Of a stretch of DNA of 64,000 bases, positions 35,601 to 44,900 are shown piece after piece. The stretch comes from Zingiber officinale (lineage: Eukaryota; Streptophyta; Magnoliopsida; Zingiberales; Zingiberaceae). The notes below the pieces were generated by a model. The model was given only the letters and a program-made list of their open reading frames with translations. It searched no databases and was not told the DNA's origin. Location of the stretch: positions 26,471,198 to 26,535,197 of the forward strand of contig NC_056003.1 of NCBI RefSeq assembly GCF_018446385.1, given 5' to 3'. The translations under genes were made by a program, and so were the position numbers. Positions within the stretch are counted from its first letter, which is position 1, and every line of letters begins with the position of its first letter.

Positions 35601-37614
35601 ATCATACAATCTGTTTTTCTTTTAGAGACATGAAAAAACAACTTAAAGACACTACCGATTTAATTCGCAAGAGAAGGAAGGTTTCAGATGACCGCCAAAA
35701 TGAGCAAGTATTGCATGAAACACTGCAATTAGGTTAGTTTCCCTTTTCTTTTCTTTTCTTGTTTTCCATTTTTACAATTTTGAGTTATATGATCCTTAGT
35801 TTGAATCAAACATATATGCAGTGCGATCTCGTAAGCTCCAAGAGCTTTGTTCTAGACTCTTTCTTTCTCAAAGCAACAATTCGAGTCATATGGAAGCTTC
35901 ATCAGAGTTTGCAAATGAATTACCTCATGTTGCCTCAGAGGATCTGCAAAAAGAGCCTAAGCAACAAAATAATGATAGGAATACAGAACGAGAACAACAG
36001 GACAAGCTGAATGCAGTACCTGAGAATTCTCAATTCGATATGCATACTGATATCCAACCAAGAGAACAGGATGAGTTGCATCTAATACCAATACCTGAGA
36101 TTGCTCGATTTGATTTGTATAGTGGAGCGAATATAAATGAACCAATACAATCACCCTCCGCAGGAGTAGATATGACTCTCTTTAACACCACAATAGCAGA
36201 TTCAACTCATGACTTTGATAAGACTTTTGATACAGAGATATTACCTACAGTTGAAAGTTTTACTAGGACCAAAGCAACTAGTTATGCAATTGGAGCTAGC
36301 CTATTCTCTCTGGAGGAAGAACCACTTCAAAATAGCATGCCCAGAATTCCAAATGTGTTGCTATCTGTGGAGGAAGTAAGTTCCTTAGTAGAAGAATATC
36401 AGTGACACTACTTTCCATGTTTTACTTTAGTTAAGATTATTTCATACTAATTATATACCTTGCCTTGAATCTTTGATTTTGCTTTGTTTAGGATTTTGAT
36501 TTTCTTGATGCAAGTACCCAATCATCAGGTAAGATAAGTATATATTTTGTTTTTTCCTTTGCATACTTTGTTACATAGAAGTTCATAAATCTTAAAATAG
36601 TTGTCCTCATGCAGGTTATAAAGATAATGAAGCTGGAACTTTATCCGCACGGACTAGGTAAGAGACATGTGATTTATAATATATTTATTTTCTTCATTAA
36701 AACAAGTAGAAGAACAATGCTTATGTTATTAAAGTTTCTTCATGGTAGGGCTGTGGTGCAATTTCTTAAAAATCAATCACCACCTCAGAGTGGAGATAGA
36801 GAACATAGAGTTTTAAGTTTAAATGAAATCTTACAAGGACAAACAAGAAGACGGTGCGCGCAAATGTTCTTTGAAAGTTTGGTAATGTTATATTCTGAGA
36901 ACATTTGTTTTCCTTTTGATTAACATGATATGTGAACATTGTTAATTCTTCCATTAGAGAGTATTACAATTTAGCCATTTAGTGGTGAAATTAATTACCA
37001 GGGTTAAAGGAGGTCATGATGATTAACTATTCCCATAGTTAACATTTCCTTCTAGCTAAAACATTCTCTGTCAAATATCACAGAGGCAAAAACAATCTAG
37101 TCTCATCTCTAGATCGACTTAGGTTTTTATGAAGAACAAATTCCTTAAGAAGAGATCTTTGAATTAGTAACTCCCAAACATCACTTTTTCTTTCAAGCAA
37201 TATGTATTCTATATCTTAGATTTTGATGTGGTTTCTACTTATTGTAGGTACGTGTTTGGTCATTTTAAGTGTTTAGTCTTCATTTTATTAGAAATTCTTT
37301 AACTCAATTTATTAGGCGTAAGTATAAATTTCTTTTACCTTGAGTACATTTGATAGTCGCACATTGTTTCATTGGAATTTAAAACTAAGATCCATTTTCA
37401 TGATTGAATAACATTGTTAATCCTTGTTGTTTCATTTGAACTCTCGCTTTCTTTCGAGTACAAATAGAAAAGAAGTCTTTCATCTTTGTGCTTATTCGGA
37501 AATCTTTGTTGCTAGGTTCTAAAGACTTATGGGTTCTTAGATGTACAACAAGAAGAGGCATATGGCGATATTGTCATTTCTCCAAAACCTGCACTTTTTG
37601 CTACCAAGTTTTGA
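32661..37614 (+). CDS. RAD21/SCC1-like cohesin kleisin, copy 1, apparently intact
   Basis: The kleisin subunit closes the cohesin ring on SMC1/SMC3 and is cut by separase at anaphase. Exons: 32661-32781, 33373-33634, 33718-33764, 33852-33889, 33981-34045, 34117-34496, 34635-34752, 35626-35732, 35822-36375, 36492-36528, 36615-36657, 36749-36881, 37516-37614. All phases agree and give 667 aa. The start MFYSHSLLARKTPLGMVWIA and DDIMYPRAPIALRLSGHLLV are the Rad21/Rec8 N-terminal domain (residues ~1-110). RERKRKRRMKEHSYDE (~320-340) is a basic patch. RAVVQFL...LSLNEILQGQTRRRCAQMFF and EEAYGDIVISPKPAL (~591-665) form the C-terminal winged helix that binds the SMC1 head. It resembles the plant SYN2/SYN3/SYN4 (RAD21.1-like) group more than REC8; which one is not settled. 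Exon 4 is short (38 bp) and its acceptor was chosen by phase. Confidence 0.88.
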
Positions 37615-37689
37615 GGCGATATCTTCCACAGACTTGTCTGTATTGTATATAGAGGTTAAACTCTATCCAACCTGAATCTTAACTATTGT

Positions 37690-38045
37690 TTGCAACATTC
37701 AGCACGAACAGCACCATGAAGCACCACGGGGCGATGACCTTCTTCTGGGGAAGAACTCGGAGATTTTGTTCGCCAGCTGGCCCAGCACACACTAGTCGCC
37801 GTCTTCCTCCACTGGCCGGTAGAGTCAGCAGTGGAGGGTCTCAGCCACACCATCCTCCATGTCCTCCGCGTCGGCATGGGCTACCTTCTCATGATCGCCG
37901 TCATGTCCTTTAACAGTGGCATTCTCACCGGTGCTGTTGCCGGCCACGACAATGGGTTCCTAGCTCCTTTTCACTCTCCTGGCGCTTCAGAAGGAAGAAA
38001 TGGATTAATGTTGTCCGTGATGATGGCGAGAGTCCAACGGTTTTA
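37690..38045 (+). pseudogene. Broken COPT/Ctr copper transporter gene, copy 1
   Basis: About 100 bp after the kleisin stop, GC-rich sequence encodes pieces of a Ctr-family copper transporter. The start is MKHHGAMTFFWG (from 37716), the classic extracellular Met-containing start of TM1. In a shifted frame NSEILFASWPSTH follows. In a further frame (37831 on) comes LHVLRVGMGYLLMIAVMSFN, the TM2 region with the MxxxM-like metal path, then AVAGHDNGF of TM3. The pieces lie in different frames, with an in-frame stop after ASWPSTH, so a working protein is not expected. COPT proteins import Cu(I) at the plasma membrane or tonoplast. The same remnant follows kleisin copies 2 and 3. Confidence 0.8.
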
Positions 38046-38262
38046 ACTACCTCCAGTCAATATGATGCGGCCTAATTCCCAGTAATAAGGGCTTAGTCGA
38101 TCAATTAATGTGTGTCGCTTGTTTAATTCAACATTTTAATTATTTTGAAGTTTGTTGTGTGATGGTCCTCCTTTTCACCGAGATGAGCTCCTCCTCTTCC
38201 TTTGTCTATAGCGTCTGGTCCTGAGCCGTCTCAGGATGATTAAATCCACCTGCGATACAAAG

Positions 38263-38435
38263 GAGAGTAGATCCTCTCGATCGTAAATTGGGATTTAAAG
38301 AATGGATCATTATATTGATTAGTTGATTTGGGTGAACTTTATCTATTTAATAAATGAGGTCTATCCAAATCAATCAATTATCCTTTATGATCCATCTCCT
38401 GATTCTCAAAGTGCGAATCAGAAAATTCTATCCGA
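38263..38435. mobile_element. MITE private to duplication unit 1 (8-bp target duplication)
   Basis: Unit 2 reads through the site as GCGGTATAAAGACC (about 48230), whereas unit 1 has 173 extra bases. The insertion is flanked by ATACAAAG (38255-38262) and ATATAAAG (38436-38443), an 8-bp target duplication with one change. Ends GAGAGTAGATCCTCTCGAT and the reverse of GAATCAGAAAATTCTATCC are imperfect inverted repeats. This fits a hAT-type MITE. A related end, GATCCTCTGATCCGTAAATTG, occurs near 63928-63948. Confidence 0.7.
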
Positions 38436-38659
38436 ATATAAAGACCATTAGTATTAGTGATGGATTGGCATTGTTGGCGCAGTCCCTTCGACGGCCACTC
38501 TGATAATTTTTAAAAACGAACTTTTTTTTTTTATTTTTGCCATAGAAATAATCTTCTATCTGTTTGGCCTCCGGACATAATTGGGTTGGTACAACTAATA
38601 TTTGTTGATTTTTTTTATAGTCTCCTACATAGTATGGAACATGTTTAAATGAACAATAT

Positions 38660-38748
38660 AGTAGTCGTCCATAATTTACTTCCTCCGTATTGGTCTTGAG
38701 ACGAATTTACAGGGACGCTGGGACGAATGTATTCGTCTTTTTATCACA
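38660..38748 (+). mobile_element. 5'-truncated SINE in the tail of unit 1
   Basis: An 89-bp insertion between direct repeats ATGTTTAAATGAACAATAT (38641-38659) and the same with one change (38749-38767). Its 3' end (GGGACGCTGGGACGAATG...TCGTCTTTTTATCAC) matches the 3' end of the full-length SINE at 5842-6052. Unit 2 has the empty site (about 49022-49040). Unit 3 has an insertion at the same site (62637-62701). Confidence 0.8.
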
Positions 38749-38799
38749 ATGTTGAAATGAACAATATAAGCAGATAAATGAGAAAATACTTTTATTAAT

Positions 38800-40090
38800 T
38801 GATGAGAATGTCATAATATAATTTTATTTGATCCGATAAATGAGAAAGATTGATAAATAAAATGTCTAATAATTAATATATCATAATATAATTTTATTTG
38901 ATCCGATAAATGATTTATTTAATAATTCCTTCTTACTCCCGACTCCACGGTGTACATCATCCGCACCATTGCCATTGTGTACATGTTGTTCACTGATGTC
39001 AACTTCGTTGGCCCTCCCGTCGCTACGATACCCTGCGTGATGATGTGGCAAAAGATAATTACGTTTGTCTTTAGTGCCCCCGTCAGTCCGCCCCAAGACT
39101 AATACAAAAAAGACAAATCACAGTAATTGAGCGGCAAGTGGAAGGGGTGAAATACAGATTGTAAAGATTTATGTTCCGCCATCCTCGAGATTCGACTCCT
39201 GAACCTCATGTGGCAAATCAACAACCATTTACCAGCTCAGCTAATCCTGGGGCGAGGGGTGTACTATATGATGATGTACTTTTCTGTCGATGCTTGCTTT
39301 CACCCGATCAAAATTAAATCCCCTCAAGTCGTAACAATCGAAAGATGAATTAGCTGATAATCTAAAATTAAAAATAAAATTTTACTTGCGACGGAGGTGT
39401 CGCAGAGTGTCGGCTCAAGACATAAGTTGTTAAGGCCTATGTCTATGCCTACGTCTTAATAATTTAAGAATATTTTTATTTAATTTTTTTAAAGAAAATG
39501 TTCACCTTTAATCCTAAATTATTTTAATTTTGTTTATTTCATATTGTTTTATAATTATTATTATTAATTATGTGTGTGATTTTTTAAAATTTAATTAATT
39601 CTGATTGGTCTTTCAAAATATATGCGATAATCTGGTATCTTTTCCTTTTCTCATTGTTCTGTATTTTTTTTTCTCTTTAATGATTTGATATCTCTTCTCT
39701 CACTCCAATTTTACTCTCGAATGTCCTTCTCTCATTATAATATTTCTTCCTCAGTTTTTTTTCTTAGTTCTTTATCCCGTCGACCAAAGTAGAATATTAA
39801 TTTAAAAAAAATGATTTTTTTTATTTTTTTATTACATAAATACAAAATGATCACTTCATAGTTTTTAATGAAAAAAATAGAAATGACATACTATTTTCCA
39901 AAGATTTTTATTAATTATAATATTTAATTCATATGACAAAAAATAGTTCACTCATCCTATCACCCGTCAATCTCTAGACTAACACAAAAAAAAATTAATC
40001 ATAGATGACTATCAATCACATGTGGCCAAGACATGGAGGGATAATATTTATAATATTTAATTCATGATACTTATAGATTGTTGATTAATG
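38800..40090. other. Spacer between units 1 and 2, with one orphan exon-like stretch
   Basis: AT-rich except for 38935-39110. There the + strand has an open stretch reading DSTVYIIRTIAIVYMLFTDV and then NFVGPPVATIPCVMMWQKII, hydrophobic and membrane-like, ending at a TAA near 39100. I do not recognise the family; it may be a stray exon of a membrane protein. The - strand frame over the same bases is its shadow. The rest (39.1-40.1 kb) holds nothing I can name. Confidence 0.35.
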
Positions 40091-40100
40091 TTTAAAATAA

Positions 40101-41050
40101 CGGTAAAATAAAGAAAAATCCCCAGTCATAACTTGAATTTTACATGCAATCCTCACTCATAAAAAATTTTATTTCCACTTACTGCATGTAAAGTTTTATT
40201 TGCTTCAACTCTCCCGTGCAATTATTGTGACTTAATTGACCCTCAAATTTTTTAGGTACAAAAGGTCCAAAAATGAGTATAATTCCTCTTAAATTCAGCA
40301 CTTTACATTAGAATCGAGTATATTTTCGATTAAATTGAGCATATTTTTTCCTATTTTAATATAATTCCTTCAAAATTCAGCACCATATAATAAAAAGAAA
40401 ATCTAGTATATTTTCTATCCAATTAAGTATCATTTAAAAAAAATCTAGTATATTTTCTATCTAATTGAGTATCATTTAAAAAAAATCTAGTATATTTTCT
40501 ATCTAATTGAGTATCATTTAAAGAAAATCTAGTATATTCGAGTATATTTTCTATTAAAACTATTTTCATATTTTTTAGGTATAAATAGTCTAAAAATGAG
40601 TATAATTCCTATTAAATTCAGCATTTTAAATTAGAATCAAGTATATTTTCTATTAAATTGAGTACAACTTTTCCCTATTTAATATAATTTCTCCTAAATT
40701 CAGCACAATTTGAAAAAAATCTAGTATATTTTTCATCCAATTGAGTATCATTTAAAGAAAATCTAGTATATTTTTCATCCAATTGAGTACCATTTAAAGA
40801 AAATCTAATATATTTTTCATCCAATTGAGGTGGAAAAAGAATCGTACTCAATTTGATAGAAAATATACTAGATTCTAGTTTAATGTACCGAATTTAAGAA
40901 AATTATACTCATTTTTAGACTTTTTATACTTAAAATATCAGGGACAATTAAGTAAATATATTAGATTAGGGAGTGAAAACAAAGATTTTTTTCAATGGAG
41001 AGTGCATACAAAATTATGTTTACAAATGAGGACTGCATGCAAATTTTCTC
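40101..41050. mobile_element. Mutator-like foldback MITE with a minisatellite core
   Basis: A 950-bp element flanked by a 9-bp target duplication TTAAAATAA (40092-40100 and 41051-41059). The left ~230 bp (ACATGCAATCCTCACTC ... ATGAGTATAATTCCTC) is the reverse complement of the right ~210 bp (ATTATACTCATTTTTAG ... GAGGACTGCATGCAAA), so the DNA can form a long hairpin. The centre is a tandem array (separate entry). A 9-bp duplication with long inverted arms is typical of Mutator-like elements. No coding is seen. Confidence 0.75.
40385..40830. repeat. Minisatellite AAAATCTAGTATATTTTCTA.., period about 37-40 bp
   Basis: The unit AAAATCTAGTATATTTTCTATCTAATTGAGTATCATTTAA (cited as a motif: AATCTAGTATATTTT then TCCAATTGAGTA) is repeated head to tail in at least two blocks, 40385-40560 and 40700-40830. 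A related non-repeated segment lies between them. It forms the loop region of the foldback element. Confidence 0.8.
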
Positions 41051-41059
41051 TTAAAATAA

Positions 41060-41788
41060 TCTAGTAGTATTGTTTAAATTTGGACCGATTAGTCGTTAAT
41101 TAAGATACTCATTCTATTTAATCCAAATAAAAAATAATATTTATTTCCTTTTTAATAATCGAATTTTAAAATATCATAAAAGTATATGATATAAATCAGA
41201 TTTTATTTTTTCCTTTAATTTTAAATAATTTTATTTTGATAAAATATTATAGACTTATATTTTATATTATTTGAATATAAATATTTTTATTAAAAAAATG
41301 ATTTTAGATATACAAAATGTATGAAAAACTTTTATTATATTTTCAATATTTTTTTTTTAGAAAAATAAATGATGCTAATCCCAAGTTCGGATAACAAAAG
41401 ATGAAAATAAATATTTAATTTTAAAAAATATATATAAGTCTAGAAGTTTTTTTTCCCGCCTAGGTCTCAAAAATACTTGAGCGGACCCTGGTGTCGCGGA
41501 TGGAGTGGCTGAAGGCGCCATCGACGGGAACGGGGCGGGGGATGAGGGGCGAGCCGACGACGTTGAGGAGCATCTGGAGGGCGATGTTGGTCCTGCCGGC
41601 GGCGACGAGGACCCCTTCGCCGTCGCGCTGGCGAAGTGCGCCAACCGCCCGACGGGACCCACCATCGAGGAGCTCTTCACGTGGACCGGCTATGCATATA
41701 AATTTATATCTGCAAAATAAAATATTTAATATCTGCATATAAATTATTTAAAAATAGAATTTATATGGTAATAGTAAACATATTCTTT
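41060..41788. other. Spacer before unit 2 with a GC-rich island (41455-41700)
   Basis: AT-rich until 41450. Then come about 240 bp of GC-rich, coding-like sequence, open in several frames. The most protein-like reading is on the - strand: ALQMLLNVVGSPLIPRPVPV and DGAFSHSIRDTRV. I do not recognise the family. It starts and stops abruptly in AT-rich DNA and looks like a single exon or a captured gene fragment. No start or splice signals were assigned with confidence. Confidence 0.35.
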
Positions 41789-41994
41789 GATTAGATAGAT
41801 CATGAATATTTTTTTATGTTTCAGTTAGATAACAGAATTTTTGCAAAATTTATAATAGGAATAAAAAATTATTCTGTTGCGCGAAATTAGACCCATTATT
41901 CTTATGAGATTAGAAATAAATAGATCTAGATTTCATAAGCTTCAATAAATTACAACACGGAGCTAGCCTTCATCCCTTCCAGAGAAGAACAAAG

Positions 41995-44900
41995 ATGTTC
42001 TACTCACACTCGTTGTTGGCTAAGAAGACGCCTCTTGGAATGGTGTGGATTGCTGCCCACTCTCAGAAGATGAAGAAGACTCAGATTGACTGGGTCGACA
42101 TCCAGTCTTCTGCAGGTTAATCTCTAGACTATTTTATTCTATCCCTTAGATTTTTAACAACGTGATATAGGCCCGTACTAGTCTCCTCGATTGTTTAGGT
42201 TAGATTTGGTTGTTCTGTCTCAATAAGCGAATCTAAATATTTTGGATGTCCACTGCGGAGTTTCCTCTTAACTTGAAGAAATGAATCCTGGTCGTTATTT
42301 TATTCTTCTTCTTATATACAAAGGCAAAATTATATATATTTTTTTATGTGTGTTTTAGTTGGATTTTACAGAAGATGAATTCTTTATTTGGAATATCGTC
42401 AAAATATATCTATATGGATATGGATAAATGACCCTGCTATTGTTTCCAGAGCAGGTTTAGGGTGTATGCTTCAAGTTCTATGTTTTCTATGCTTCACGTT
42501 CTATGGCCTGTGTACCTGCATGAACCTCCCTCCATATCCGTGCGGCCGGCACTAGGGGGACCACTAAGGTAGCGGATCTACCTTTTTTTAATTTACAGAA
42601 TGTTTACATTGGTTCATAAATGCATATTTGATGAAATATTCATTGCTTTTACTTTTTTTTTTGCTGATTCTTTCTATCGTTTTTTTTAAAACAAACTTTG
42701 TTGCAAATTTTGCATTACGAAAAGATTTTGTCATTTGGCTTTTATAGGATGGCCTGATCTTATACTTCGGTTTTGTGATGCTTGTTTTTAACTTGTGTGT
42801 TTTGGTAGATGATATTATGTATCCTCTAGCTGCAATTGCTTTGAGACTATCAAGACATCTTTTGGTTGGCCTTGTCAAAATATACTCATGGAAGATGAAT
42901 TATCTTTTCCAGGACTGTAACAGAATGTTAACAAATACAAGGGTGGTTGTTGCTTCGATACACATCAATTTACCCACAAATGCAGATAAAGCGCCATTTG
43001 AATCTATAACATTACCTGAGACCTATAACCTTGATGCATTGGAGTTAGAGGAATCAATCAATCTTATTGAGTATGTAATTTTTCACGTTAAATTTTATAG
43101 GATATTCAAGTGGTTCTTAGCTCTTCATAATTATTTACTTTGTTCATATATTTTGATACAGTGGCCCAGACAATCACCAAAAAGATTATGAGCAAATAAC
43201 TTTGGCAGGTCAGTAAGTTTTTTTGATTAAAATAGGGTTATGTGAGAGATAGGAGTTTGCTAACAATGGATTTATTGTACTAAGCGAAGCTTCAGTAGAG
43301 CAAGATCAATATGTGGCTTTCTTCATTGATAAGGTCTCAAATATTTTATGTTCTACATGTATCAATATTTTTATAATTTCAATAATCTAAATATTTAAGC
43401 TTTTATGTGGGTTCCATGATTTAGGATATCAATACAAATTCATCAATACAACTACAAACTAGACATGATGCAGAGCCCATGGAAGAAGAGTAAGGCCTTA
43501 TGTTAAGTTTCTTATTGAAAGACTCTGGCACTCATTTTCTAATTGTTCACTTTGATGCAGTGTGTTGCCGCCATTAGATGATGATTTGGATGTCAGCCGA
43601 GCTATAAATTCTACATCTTTTGAAGGTCTCGGTTCAAATATTCATGGCAATGGTTCTTTTCAAACTTTTGATTCCAACAACAATATTCAAAATTTTCAAA
43701 AAATTGAGGTTATGTGTGACAATAACTTAGAGCTTGAGAACCGATTAGAGTTGGACAATACTAGCAATGATGTTGAATTAAATGATCATTCTACATCAGT
43801 AACAAAGAGAAAGCATAGTTTTGATCCAATGCTTGAAGATATTTTGGTTTCTAGAGAGGAACCTTTGCCTTCAACATTTCATGTCACATCACCAGTGACT
43901 ACATTTGATTCCAACATTGCAAACATGGATATATCTTCTGGTAAGATTTTTTTTGTTCTCTGATATATATTTTTCAATTGTTTTGAGGTCAATCGACTTA
44001 ACAATCAATAATTTTAATTTGTATGATAATATTGTTTGTGATTCATCTTATTCTTTCTGTTTGTTGGTTGTTTGGTAGGTCAAGCCTTGCCTCACTTGGA
44101 ACCGGAGCTTCAACCTTCACCTCCTGTTAGAGAACGGAAACGAAAGAGAAGAATGAAAGAACATTCATATGATGAGAACATTGTATTGTCAAATGCGTAA
44201 GTATCACTAAATTTTTTTACAGATATTTACATCGCTTGTCACAATATTTCAGATTTCAAGTAGGGGTGAGCATTTGGTTAATTCGGTCTATAAATTAATC
44301 GAAAACCGATTTAGTATTGACTAACCGAATCAAATCAAAGTTTTACTAAAACTGAATTAACCGAATTAGTTATTTCAGTTAACACCGAATTAACTAAATT
44401 TGTTTAAAATAACAATAAAAAGAATTTATACAAAATTAATATCAAATTAACCGAATGCTCACCCCTAATTTCAAGTACTCTTATCATTATTCTTTGTTAT
44501 TATATCTGGATTTTCACCTTTTAGCTATATCAATCTTCATAAAATAGTAGCATGGTTTGATAATCGATTATATAATTGCTGAGTTATTTAAAGCACATGG
44601 AATGCCAAAATTCACAAATATAAGTATTATAAATTTATAAGTCAGTTTCTGTCTCTCTAAACCTCAAACAAATATCTTATGCAACATAACCTTAGTAAAA
44701 CTTATTATTATGGTTATCAAGCTCATATATTTTTAATTCAAATTGCACAATTTGATCCTATTTAGGTCACAAATATGACAAATCTTATGCTTTAATCAGT
44801 CTGGATCAAGAATCAGTCTAACATGAGTTGATCAAACTGATTTATCAAAAATCACATTAGTAATAATTCATGGAAACAATACAGAAGCCCAAGCTAATTA

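Larger units (their letters stand above)
32330..38800 (+). repeat. Segmental tandem duplication, unit 1 (kleisin + COPT remnant)
   Basis: Direct-repeat unit. Its left border is marked by ATTCTTTGAYTAGATAGATC (about 32328), which recurs at about 41791. Gene order inside is the RAD21-like gene, then a broken COPT gene, then a tail containing GAACAATATAAGCAGATAAATG (about 38757), also found in units 2 and 3. Exons and introns are highly similar across units by eye. Confidence 0.9.

Noticed and set aside
37716-38045. Functional COPT gene downstream of kleisin copy 1
   Set aside because: Recognisable transporter pieces lie in different frames with an in-frame stop, and no splice sites restore order. 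It is treated as a pseudogene.
40385-40830. CRISPR-like regular spacing of repeats
   Set aside because: Repeats are contiguous and AT-rich without unique spacers, in a plant nuclear context; it is a minisatellite.
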